Source of the DNA: Isoetes taiwanensis | Taxonomy: Eukaryota > Streptophyta > Lycopodiopsida > Isoetales > Isoetaceae | Direction: 5' to 3' | Assembly (NCBI GenBank): GCA_021234155.1 | Contig: JAJEKV010000004.1 | Location: 17,855,310 to 17,919,309, forward strand | Length of the DNA: 64,000 bases | In this document: positions 47,185 to 56,920 of the stretch, in pieces | Numbering within the stretch: position 1 is the stretch's first letter | Layout: every line of letters starts with the position of its first letter | The notes under the pieces: model-generated | What the model was told of the DNA's origin: nothing | What the model saw: only the letters and a program-made list of their open reading frames with translations | Database searches by the model: none | Position numbers and translations under genes: made by a program

Positions 47185-47831
47185 GAACCCTGCAACGGTC
47201 CATTTTTATTTGAAAAGGTCCATTTCTTACAAGGAGGACACTTGTCATGCGTGCATGAACGGTCCATACCCCTTAAAAAGCCCTTTATTCTCCTCGACTG
47301 CAGTTTTAGAAAGTTCTTTGTTGCCTTGGCGCTTTCTGCTCCGCTTAACACTGTCGCCTTCATATTTTTTATCCACCAATCTCCTTCTCGTCCCTATCCT
47401 GTCGGCTTCGGTTCGAGCACTTGGCGCCTTGTATTTCTCAGCCGCGTATCGCCTTCCTGTTGGCGCCTTCCTCTGTTGATTGTCCTATCGCCTTCGAACC
47501 CCTGTACCCCAGCAGAATCTTACCAGTTGATGGCATCTCGCCTCACTACAGGAGGCAAATGTAAGCTGGACTACTTTCTTAATATAAGCTTGGCAGTATC
47601 TCTGAGCGCCTGCCTGATTGAGACTGCCATATCATAAACCTTAGGGTATCCCACCTTTGCTTTGAGGAAATTGGGTTGTGGCTGATAAATTATGCATTAA
47701 CCTCTGGATTAACCTCTTATAGATGCCTCACTGGTCCCCACAAATGCATATCTCTGTGCATAAATATGGCGGGTGCTCAGTTGTTTTCCTCAGGGGCCTG
47801 ATTTTGCACAAGATTGTCCTTTTTCTCCAGA

Positions 47832-47885
47832 AGGCTACCCTTCGAATAAATTGGGCACCCGCCCAATTTATTCGAGGGGTAGCCT
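47832..47885. repeat. Extended class II palindrome (54 bp)
   Basis: AGGCTACCC..TTCGAATAAATTGGGC pairs with GCCCAATTTATTCGA..GGGTAGCCT. As with the 86-bp class I case, the inverted symmetry runs well beyond the family core. Confidence 0.9.
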
Positions 47886-47972
47886 AACTACGTTCAAATT
47901 CTCTCCATGGGCCATTGAACAAGCCCAATTTGCTGTGACTGAGATCTTCATTGCTCTCTTCTCCCTCGCAGC

Positions 47973-48222
47973 AAATTGGGCGTACGCCCAATTTATTCAA
48001 AGGAGGGCCCGATTTCCTTCGACAGAAGACTTGAGCAGGAGCAAATTCAGCGCCCGCCCAATTTGGTGTGAAAAGGGATCCTGATCATGAGGCATGCCCC
48101 TCCGTCCAAATTGGGCGGGCGCCCAATTTGGCCCCATTTCTTCAACCCCAAATCTCCCTTCAAAATAGAGTTTTAATAGTTTCACCATGGCCCAGCGAGG
48201 AAATTGGGCGGACATCCAATTT
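47973..48222. repeat. Class II palindromes upstream of gene B
   Basis: At 47973-47994 (centre TA, perfect), 48043-48064, 48108-48129 and 48201-48222. They end 79 bp before the gene B start, probably in a leader intron, because an acceptor (CTTGTGTAG) stands just before the start codon. Confidence 0.88.
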
Positions 48223-49926
48223 GAGCTCGGCAGAGTCTAAATTCCCTGGGAAATTTTGCTGGGGCGATATTCTAACACTTCTTTCCCTTGTGTAGGAATT
48301 ATGGCGCGAACAAAGCAGACTGCTCGAGTTTGTGGTCCCGCACCGAGATTTGCAGAGGCTGTAGCAATAGAGGAAGCAAGAACAGAAGAAGAGAAAGAAC
48401 TGTTTGCTGGCATCACTATAGTGCCTCATGAAGTTTTGACGGTTGCTGAGGAATGGACCTGGTGCATGGAGATAGGGAATATTCACCCTGGGTCCCAGAC
48501 AAACCACCTCAAGGATCTTTTGCTTTATTTTGGCGAGAAAGGGACACGGAAAATGCACTCAGCGGGTATCCTCATCGACATGGAGGTCTCACCTGATAAC
48601 AACGATGATTTCCAGATTGATGTTGAAGACACCATAGATCGGGCCTTTGTCCGTTATAAGCTTTCCCTTTCTAGCTACGAGCCCTATATGATGCAGGCAA
48701 GTATAACTGAAAGCCCACAATCTTGCGCTCATAGAGGATGGGTGCTAGACTCATATGAAAGTTTGGAGCGCTCGAGCATCAAATCAAAAACTGATATCTT
48801 GGATGGCTTCTACGCTGTCAGGCAGTGGATATTTGAACACAAACAGAACAGGTCCAAAGCATTGCTTACGGAGTATCAAGCCAAAAATCAACCCAAAGTC
48901 TACGATAGTAAGTGGCTTAGGTCTAGATACAGTCCAAAGAAGAGTGAGATAGTGCAAGCGCAAGCGCCCATGGAGACACCGACAGTAGCAAAGAAGCCGA
49001 GGACACCTGCTGCGGCTATTCCCAGTAAAGCTGTCCCTAAACTTTTATTGGGTGGAATGTCGAAAACACGAAGGTCGCCCGAGATCAGTGCAAAAGAGGA
49101 ACAGTCGTATGAAGAGGAACCCGGTAAGCGCAGAGGACAACATGTAGCTGGTCCGTCCTCCAAAAGGCACAAGCGGGACATCTCACCAAAGAGCCCAAAT
49201 GGTTTGGAGAGGGAGTCTTTGTCTGTTTCTTCAACTGAAGAACGGGAGACTAGCCGGGCAGATCGTAAAAGTCACTCCATTTAGTGGCGACGTCACACAG
49301 GAGAGCAGACATGAGTTGTCACAGACTGCCATTATATATATCAAGCACAGGGAGAGAATCTACCCTCTGGGGGTCGGCTTCGAGATTGAAATCGATGTGT
49401 TCAAGATGCACAAAGCCCCGGCAAATATGACATGTAGGGTCATAAGTCCAGAGGACTTGGATACTCTGTATGAATCATTTATCAGCCATTAGATGCACCC
49501 TCCCTGTGCTGATGTCGTACCATTCGATCCACAGACAGGACGAGCAATTAAGTGGAAGAAGGTCACGGACCTGCAAAATACAGAATTTTGGATTGTCAAT
49601 GGCAACTATACAAGCTTTGGCATGGCCTCCTGAAAGAAAGCACTTGGCAGAACTGATATTCTTTTTTTATGCCAAAAAGAAAAGCCGAGTGCTGGCAGGA
49701 AATCTCACAGCAATTGAGTACGTTCGTGTCAGCCAGGAGAATAATGACATAACAAAGAAGACTATTCACGAAGAAGTATTCTTCGAAGAAATTCAGCAGC
49801 TTCGAAACCAGTGGGCATTCTACGGGAAGCCTAAGAAGGGGAAACGCGGCCACTCCGTCGGTGGAGCTTATTCTGTGAGTGCTCTTCAACCATTGTTTTT
49901 GATACTTCGTGCTATCCCACAGTGCC

Positions 49927-50129
49927 AAATTAGGCGCCCGCCCAATTTGAGACTGTCCGACACTGAACTCAAATTGGGCGGGCGCCCAATTTGCCTGGAC
50001 GAGTGCCAAATTGGGCGGGCGCCCAATTTGCCTGAACGAGTGCCAAATTGGGCGGGCGCCCAGTTTGCACCAACTACTTACAAAATTGGGCGCCCTTCCA
50101 ATTTGGCAAATTGGGCGCCCGCCGAATTT
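49927..50129. repeat. Six class II palindromes filling gene B intron
   Basis: At 49927-49948, 49971-49992, 50008-50029, 50045-50066, 50083-50104 and 50108-50129, inside the 300-bp phase-0 intron 49875-50174 (donor TCT/GTGAGT, acceptor CCTGTAG). About 130 of the 300 bases are palindrome. Confidence 0.92.
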
Positions 50130-50174
50130 CGCTAATGTGTATGGGCCTTATCTAATGCCTTCTGTGTCCTGTAG

Positions 50175-51213
50175 GATTGGGTGGCTGTGGCACTGCAAAC
50201 ATTGAAAAAGGCAATAATGCGTGACTACGACTACTTTGTATATCTGGATGACGAAACGTGGTCCATGTGCACTGAAGTTGCCCAATTATTTTACGAAGAT
50301 CGTTTGAAGGATGAGAAGGGAGAAAAAATTGAAGTGAAAGATAGGCTCAGACTTTTCACCAACAATTCCTGTCGCCCATTGAAGTTCATGCATCCTCTAG
50401 ATCTGCAGAGGCTAATGAAGGAGATTAAGGATGGCACCACATTCCTGAAAGGAAGCAAAGATTATACTGGAAAGCTGAAGAAGATTGGAACAATGGAGCG
50501 GGCGCTTGTCAGATACCTGAAAGAAGTGAAAAAACTACCATTTCAAGACATGGCTGCCTTGAGGCAAGCTCATCCCATATTCACGGAGAATTTAATGCTT
50601 ATGTTCGCCAGCAGTATCAGTGGATGGGCAGAAGGACGCAAAGAGATGGAGAAGGAAAGCTTTTCGGAGTCCCTCTACGGCAAAGTAGACGAATATCTTC
50701 TTGGGCCAGTTGAGGAGGGGGGCAAACCGTTCAAGTGTTTCCACGTGAGTCCATTAGGTTTGTGCTATGACGTGGTGAACACTTCTGCCCGCTTCGTTGG
50801 TTGCGACTTCAGATATACAAAGAAATGGGCAATGGAAGATTATCAAAAATTCCTTGACCAGCTTAGCACGATGACGGACCAGCAGCTTTACTGGATAGCT
50901 ATATTTATTACGCCGGACCGCCTCAATGAGTGCCTATCCGCCATAAAGACAATAGACGGTGGCAACCGTGTTTGGGTTGGTTCCTATCAGGACCCCCCGG
51001 CCAGAAGTGCTTCTACCTCTAGAGTCCGAGAGTTGCAAAGTCTTGTCCTGCTAATGTATGTTGCCAGAGACGCAGTGACTCCGCCATCTGTAGATGAATT
51101 AAATATTTGCTTTGCCAAGTCTGACCATCCTAAGCAATATGCTAAATTTCCCAATCATATGCGAGAAAAACAGGACATCGAGAAGAATTTGCCTGATCAT
51201 GAGTGTGCAGCAG
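50175..51213 (+). CDS. Gene B main exon, methyltransferase-like N-terminal half
   Basis: The longest clean exon of the gene, 346 codons plus one base, no stops. It begins DWVAVALQTLKK after the palindrome intron and ends ECAA before the second. The order MTD, hydrophobic strand with a P, then SLVLLMYVARDAV aligns with gene A's MTD, FCMPGNQTTVV, ANIVLVLISRSAID. This conserved order is why I treat A and B as one family. DPPY-type catalytic residues are not evident, so it may be catalytically dead or a DNA-binding relic. Confidence 0.6.
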
Positions 51214-51224
51214 GTATGCATTTG

Positions 51225-51246
51225 AAATTGGGCGCCCGCCAAATTT
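51225..51246. repeat. Class II palindrome inside a 76-bp intron
   Basis: AAATTGGGCGCCCGCCAAATTT lies 11 bases after the donor CAG/GTATGC (intron 51214-51289), and is almost a third of the intron. Confidence 0.88.
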
Positions 51247-52272
51247 TGTTGTAGACTATGAATGTTTCTAACATTTGTTTTCCCTGCAGCTTATTGGCTA
51301 TATCGTCCTTGGTGCGACAAGGGTGCAGCAGGTGGAGGAGGAGTTCTCGTCCAGAATCAGTTGGAATGTAGGACGTGCACCTATCTAATACAGAAGTTGA
51401 TGTTGGAAGGTTGCACTGTTCTCGACTTCTTTTCCGGTGGTGCTTTTAGCCGGCCTGCAGTGTGCGAGTGCTATAAAACGTTGTCTTTTGAGACAGACGA
51501 GAAGCTGGAAATTAAGCTTGTACAGATATTCGAGCAACTCGATGTCATGTTAGACGAGAAAAAATCAAGAGCTCGGGCACTACAAAATATCAAAGAAGGA
51601 AAGAAGAAGGCCTCTACTTCCAAAAATGTTCCTCAGCCTCAGCTTCCTGCTCCTGAGACACCTTGTCCATTCTCCTCTACAACCATAAACGAAGTGCAAT
51701 CCCTTCTGAGATAGGACAAGAGCTCGATTCAGCAAGAGCTCAAAAAAGCAGCGGCCCTTGGCTCTCAGGATTTGCAACTTTTTAGGAGAAGAAAAGATAC
51801 CATCAACGCACTGGCAGGGACTGCGCTGGTAATACTCAGGACATGATTGAGGGGACCTCAAAGTTCGAAAAATAGGTTGCTAGGAATCCTGAGTCTTTGG
51901 TCGTCATGGAAACTCAGGAAGAGGACAATCAAGATGGAGACGAAGAGGTCCCCAACACATTGGACAATCAAGATGGAGAGGAAGAGGTCCCGAACACAGT
52001 AGACAATCAGGCTGCGGATGAGGAGAATGAGGAACTGGGGTCTGAAGATTTTATGCTGAGGATGGAAAAAATCAAGGAGGCAGCACAACAACCTCCACCC
52101 CAGTCTGAAGAACCCAGAGAGGAGCATTCAGAAGAGGTGCCTCCAGACGCATGAGGGACTTTTGATTACATCCATGAACATATGGGAAAACATTATAATT
52201 ATTTTTTTCTGAGAAATGATAATTTTCCCTTCAGTTCCTTGTCTTAAAGTTCTCTAGTTTACTTTGCTACCC

Positions 52273-52406
52273 AAATTGGGCGGACGCCCAATTTGGTTAC
52301 CGTAGAAGCTAGAACCTATAATTAAATTTATTTGACGCACAATCTAGTTACTGTGGACTTGACATCTTCATTGTCCTCCTGCGGAAATTGGGCGGGCGCC
52401 CAATTT
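52273..52406. repeat. Two class II palindromes 3' of gene B
   Basis: 52273-52294 and 52385-52406, both with perfect 10-bp arms, centres GA and GG. Confidence 0.9.
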
Positions 52407-52599
52407 AGTAGCTATCAGTGCAGACAGTTGAACGTGAAGTGAAGTGGAGGTGCAGAAACAGTGGAGGTCGAAAAGCACAATTTTACAAATTACTCAGGTT
52501 CGATACATGAAATAATACTCACTATGCTTATACATCCTTACATATTTCAGAAGTGCTTATATCATTATATCCTTAACAGGTACACAAGTCATCACTGTT

Positions 52600-52842
52600 T
52601 CACTCATCATCAACACCTGCTGAGGTGATGGCATTCAGCTCATAGATCTCCTGATCCGGATGCCAAATAAGGTGGATCACAACACGAGTGAGCTCGAGGC
52701 AACGAATCTCAGGACCACGAGCTTTGGATTCCAGCCAGGGATCAAGCTTGACACCCTTTCTCAGGCATTCATCAAGATCATGGTAGCTCATGGAGCACTT
52801 GATGGTTCGGATGTGCTCTGGACGAGGAGGCAAGGAAGCCAT
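52600..52842 (-). CDS. Small protein family member 1
   Basis: 80 aa from ATG 52842 (MASLPPRPEHIRTIKCSMSY). A TATAAAAG box lies 37-44 bp upstream (52886-52879). It shares the pattern P-P-x-PEH-x-x-T-x-x-C-x-M, then KLDPWL, then IHLIWHPDQEIYE with the plus-strand ORF at 53309. I do not recognise the family. No signal peptide or membrane segment. Confidence 0.6.
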   Translation of the reverse strand: MASLPPRPEHIRTIKCSMSYHDLDECLRKGVKLDPWLESKARGPEIRCLELTRVVIHLIWHPDQEIYELNAITSAGVDDE

Positions 52843-52880
52843 GGGAGATGAATGACCTCTACCACCGAATGGAGCTGCTT

Positions 52881-53105
52881 TTATAGTGAAGAAAAATTAT
52901 TGATGTCAATTATTGGTGTACATTGTAGCGCCATTATTGACCGTGTACGATTATCATCGAAGGGATCAGGATAATGGCGAGGATTGAGAGCAACATTGGT
53001 CATCCAGTCTTCCATGGGTATCTCTCGCTCGCGGCACTGCTTGAAGTTTTCGTGATTTATCTTGCAGGTAATGGAATCATGTTCAGGACCAGAATGAGAC
53101 CACAT
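52881..53105 (-). CDS. Small protein family member 2
   Basis: 74 aa from ATG 53105 (MWSHSGPEHDSITCKINHEN), sharing GPEH-x-x-x-ITC and a following PMEDW in place of LDPWL. TATAAATATATA is at about 53158-53147 on its strand. More diverged than members 1 and 3. Function unknown. Confidence 0.5.
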   Translation of the reverse strand: MWSHSGPEHDSITCKINHENFKQCREREIPMEDWMTNVALNPRHYPDPFDDNRTRSIMALQCTPIIDINNFSSL

Positions 53106-53308
53106 GGCTAGACGGAGGCCAAATTTGATGGACAAAGTTGGTTTGATATATATTTATACCCACCATAATTATTGATGGTATTGTACACAAACATTATTGG
53201 ATATACATGCTACTCGTATATACATCCAATGATGTTGCTACAGTGGTCATCAATAATTCTATGGCTATAAGTGTAGCCGCATTCGAGTGCATCGCACATT
53301 CCTTTGCT

Positions 53309-53575
53309 ATGTCTCGCCGTCCTGCTAGAGTTCTTCAAAGGTCGCAATTGCCTCCTCCTCCAGAGCATCTCGACACCCTCACTTGCCTTATGACTTTCGA
53401 CGATCTTCATGCATGCATCTTCAAAGGGATCACCCTTGATCCCTGGCTGCATGGTATAGCCACTAGTCGACCGAAATACTCCCCCGGCGAGTACCATGTT
53501 ACTATCCATATTGTTTGGGTTCCAGAGTGCGACGCTTATGAGATTGATAAAATCACCAACAATTACAATCTATGA
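53309..53575 (+). CDS. Small protein family member 3
   Basis: 88 aa from ATG 53309 (MSRRPARVLQRSQLPPPPEH). Has PPPPEHLDTLTCLM, TLDPWLHGIA and IHIVWVPECDAYE, clearly paralogous to member 1. It faces members 1 and 2, giving an inverted cluster of three within 1 kb. A TATA-like CGTATATAC is at about 53215. It lies between gene B and the 67-bp array. Confidence 0.6.
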   Translation: MSRRPARVLQRSQLPPPPEHLDTLTCLMTFDDLHACIFKGITLDPWLHGIATSRPKYSPGEYHVTIHIVWVPECDAYEIDKITNNYNL

Positions 53576-53685
53576 GTCATGTATTTCATAAGTTTATATG
53601 ATATAACTGTGTTGTGCATCATTCAGTTGTTATCTTCGTATCTGATCTAGTTTTTCTCATTTTCCATTTGCTTGCAACTCCAAGG

Positions 53686-54042
53686 GAATTGGGCACCCGC
53701 CCAATTTTCTCGGGAGGTCTCGATGGAATTTTGAACAGAGCATTCCCAAGACAAATTGGGCGGCCGCCCAATTAAGCGGGGAAACCTCCATGGAGCTTTA
53801 TTCACACCATTCCAAGAGCAAAGTGGGCGGGCGCCCAATTACTTCTGGAGGACTCAAGGTAACTTTGATCAGACCATCTCCAGAACAAAGTGGGCGGGCG
53901 CCCAATTTCGCCTGGTGCCCTCGAGAGAGCTTTGTTCAGACTATTCCCATAGCAAAGTGGGCGGGCACCCAATTTCCTCTGGAGGTCTCGAGCGAACTAT
54001 CTTCAGGGCATTTCAGGGACAAAGTGGGCGGACGCCCAATTT
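53686..54042. repeat. Exact 67-bp phased array of six class II palindromes
   Basis: Palindromes begin at 53686, 53753, 53820, 53887, 53954 and 54021, every step exactly 67 bp. The 45-bp spacers are related but clearly diverged (each has a GGAGG/CTC and a TTTG-CAGA-CCATTCC motif). Later copies have GTGGGCG in the left arm. It is a diverged minisatellite whose period has been kept. Confidence 0.95.
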
Positions 54043-54217
54043 GTACAGGAAATTTTCTGAAATTGTACGTTATGCGCTTTTATCAATGTAGACAAGAACC
54101 ATTCTATTCATATAGGAATGGAGTACATAGATAATAAAATAAACTAAACATCATGCCTCGAAATAGTTACTTCAACACAAACATAATAGTTAATAGATAA
54201 TATTATACATGAAGGTT

Positions 54218-54720
54218 TCATTCAATGCCCAGTTCTACTCCAATTAGATCCCCCAGATCGAACTCTGTAATGTAACTTCGGCTATACAGATCCAGCCAGT
54301 CATCCAAATCTTGTACCGAATGGGGAGTCCCGAGGATGAGCTTGGTTACCAAAGCCACACGCTCCCTTTTTTCTTTCTTGTAAAGCTTCTTAAATAACGA
54401 CCTGAACCTGTTGTGCAGCCAAACATCCTCCATTTTTAGCAGCCTCTTCAGAGCCTCTGTCTTGTAAATATGGCGCTTCAATGAAATCAGGAAGCATCCA
54501 GCTCCACCCTGCTGAGGTGATCCTCCTCATTGACATCCGATACTAACCCATCCCCACGCAGGAGCTTCCTGAGTTGGTGTCTGATTACTTCTGTTTCATC
54601 CTGATTCATCTCGTTACAGACCTCAACCTGCAGCTGGTTTGCATGAGCTAATATTGGCTCGCAGATATGGGACTGCATTTCGCTCATTGTGAATCCATCG
54701 CTGCGCCTGGTTCGGACCAT
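54218..54720 (-). CDS. Unidentified small protein(s), probably one frame-shifted gene
   Basis: ATG 54720 opens MVRTRRSDGFTMSEMQ (78 codons, stop 54487). A second frame continues at once with HIYKTEALKRLLKMEDVWLH and KLYKKEKRERVALV, and ends LGDLIGVELGIE at 54218. One indel near 54485 would make one protein of about 165 aa, alpha-helical and charged. Not recognised. It lies 170 bp from the palindrome array. Confidence 0.4.
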
Positions 54721-55500
54721 TCTGAGTGTCCCGACTATGAATCTTCTACACTATGCAGATTTGCGAAAGCAGGCTTCAGTAGCAAGACCACCTATAGTGA
54801 AGGCGCTTGGGCGGGACACAAACTTGGATGGCACTTCTTTGGCTTAATAGATACAAGGCCTGCCATCTCACCTACCTGCACGATTTCCGTAACAAATAAA
54901 ACCCCTATATTCTAAAAATTTGGGTCCATTTAGGAGTCATATGGACTTAGGGAAAGTCCATATATAATGAAATTATGCTTTTTGTAGTTTTACTTTCCAA
55001 TGTAAACTTAATTTGTTAATATAGATTCACTGGCTGGGGTAATGCAGCTTTAAAAAGTTGAATCCAAATGCTTTAACAAAGCTCTTTTGTCTTTAATTTC
55101 TAGTTGTGAGCTAGATACATCTATTTACTGAAAAGAATAGGTGAAGGGAGAAGAGCCAAAGTGTTCTACAGCTTACCTGACGCCCCATGTATAGTTACCA
55201 TAATTTTGCTAACTTATGCATTGTTTGGGTGCAGGTAAATGGGACACTCTCTCTTGGTTTTGTTTTCAGTAGGAACATGTGCACATTGGTGGTTTACGAG
55301 AAGACGTGTGGCCAATTTCAAGTGCGCAACAAATAAATTGGTGAGATCTGACTGATTTGGTGTTGTAACCATGAAAAAAGTGAGGCCTAAGCTGGTATAA
55401 TGGTTTATGGCATTGCAATATTGCATTTTAGGGTCTGAAACTGATCTACAGATTCCCATGGTTGATTTGCATAATTGCATAATGTGAAGTAGAACTTTTA
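54721..55500. other. No gene seen
   Basis: AT-rich sequence. Short open frames on both strands show no recognisable domain. Confidence 0.4.
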
Positions 55501-55526
55501 TTCTAAAAAATAAGTGAATGACATAG

Positions 55527-55748
55527 AAGAAGAAGAAGAAGAAGAAGAAGAGATTTTAACGTCACGCCACAAGGCAGCGTCCTATCGGACATGTGACACT
55601 TTACAACACACCCAGATGGGTCCTGCCCCCACCACTTTACATTGCTGAAGTGGGTCCTTCCCCCACCAACTTTACATTGCATGGCCACTTTCACAACGAG
55701 GCGTTGAACCCGCGACCTTGGGTATGGCAGTTTAACGTCTTACCACAG
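55527..55748 (-). mobile_element. tRNA-headed SINE
   Basis: On the minus strand TGGTAAGACGTTAAACTG (A-box region, about 55745-55728) is followed about 30 bp later by GGTCGCGGGTTCAACGCC (B box, about 55720-55702). The body ends in a (CTT)n tail at 55551-55528. Size, box spacing and simple tail fit a plant tRNA-derived SINE. Confidence 0.65.
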
Positions 55749-56119
55749 AAAAGAATTACTGATTTATTTATTTTCCAATGGATTAGTGAAGTACAATTGG
55801 TTTTTATTGAAATATGAAAGGCTCTTATGAAGAAGAAATATATTATGTACATGGAAGTGTATGATTGAATGCAAATTATCTGTTATTCCTTTGTTAGAAT
55901 TGGACTAAAATTCCTTTGACAATATTTTCCGAAAAAGTGACATTTGAATTCTGTTATATTATATGAGAACTTGAGAAGAGTGATTACATTTGAATTATTA
56001 CTTAAACATGGGAGTGGCCTGGCTTAAAAACCCAGGGTAGATATTGGGAAATATGTGCTCACTCTGAATGAAGTCCTTTAATGGTTTTTGAACTTTAATT
56101 GTACATAGTCTTTGTGAGA

Positions 56120-56920
56120 ATATCATTGAATATGTAGCAAAATAACAGGGGGCTCCAGGGGGATTTGATATGGATGTAAAAATAAAAATTCCTGAAATCA
56201 TAGACCATATCTCCCAAGAACAATTGAATGGGTTATTATAAAAAAAGAAACATAGATTCAAGATAAAATATAATCACATTAGCTCATCGAGTACATTGGT
56301 TAAAATAGTGTTATTAGGACATTGAGTCATTTTGGTAGAGGTTCGAGCCTCCGTATTTCATATTTTAAAATCTTAGGCAAAACCGTATAAAGGTTCGATA
56401 TTCCTTCAAAACCTTAGGCAAAATCGTATTTCATATTTCAAAATCATAGGCGCCTCCAATCATAAATGACTATAAGCGAAACGAGAGGTGCCCAGAGGCC
56501 TCAACATACGATCTGGGTCGTAGGATCAACGAATCCGACGACTGTGGTAGTCCAGGTGCACCTCGTCTAGAATAATATGTAGCAAAATAACAGGGGGTTC
56601 CAGGAGGATTTGATATGGATGTAAAAATAACAATTTCTGAAATCATAGACCATATATCCCAAAAACAATTGAATGGGTTGTTATAAAAAAAAAACATAAA
56701 TTCAAGATAAAATATATTCACATTAGCTCACGGGTACATTGGTTAAAATAGTGTTATTAGGACATTGAGTCATTTTGGTAGAGGTTCGAGCCCCCGTATT
56801 TCATATTCTAAAATCTTAGGCAAAACCATATAGAGGTTCGATATTCCTTCAAAACCTTGGCAAAATTGTATTTCATATTTCAAAATCATAGGCGCCTCCA
56901 ATCATAGAAACATAGACCTA
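56120..56920 (+). repeat. SINE-like unit, about 1.8 tandem copies
   Basis: ATATGTAGCAAAATAACAGG occurs at about 56130 and 56576, 446 bp apart. B boxes GGTTCGAGCC are at 56340-56350 and 56783-56793. Matches 4735-5222. Confidence 0.6.

Larger units (their letters stand above)
48301..52154 (+). pseudogene. Gene B: histone H3-tail fusion with ParB-like and DNA methyltransferase-like parts (frame-damaged)
   Basis: Starts ATG at 48301 with MARTKQTARV, the exact first nine residues of histone H3. A basic/acidic region with KKPRTP and GPSSKRHKRD follows. Then ADVVPF and EFWIVNGNYT match the ParB-like part of gene A. Exon 50175-51213 and exon 51290 onward carry the methyltransferase-like part: MTDQQLYWIAIFITPDRLNE, a degenerate NTSARF where DPPY would be, and TVLDFFSGGAFSRPA (51415-51459) like motif I with the FxGxG turn. 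An acidic tail with two NQDG(D/E)EEVPNT repeats ends at TGA 52152-52154. Introns 49875-50174 and 51214-51289 hold class II palindromes. In-frame TAG at 49490, 51712 and 51873, and frame slips near 49235, 49611 and 51815, break it. Pseudogene or systematic miscalls. Confidence 0.6.

Noticed and set aside
50175-51459. Active DNA methyltransferase
   Set aside because: A convincing DPPY-type catalytic motif is missing (NTSARF in its place), so only a methyltransferase-like fold is claimed.
48301-52154. Bacterial contamination as the source of the ParB-methyltransferase signal
   Set aside because: Gene B has GT-AG introns, shares its intron position with gene A, and is embedded in plant-type repeats.
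53686-54042. CRISPR-like array (regular repeats and spacers)
   Set aside because: Spacers are homologous to each other, the repeat is a palindrome also found singly nearby, and the DNA is plant nuclear. It is a diverged minisatellite.
43164-54134. Open frames rich in IGRPPN, KLGGRPI, NWAPAQF
   Set aside because: Translations of the class II palindrome; they lack conservation outside the repeat.
55526-55552. Plain GAA microsatellite
   Set aside because: It is the tail of the minus-strand SINE rather than an independent feature.
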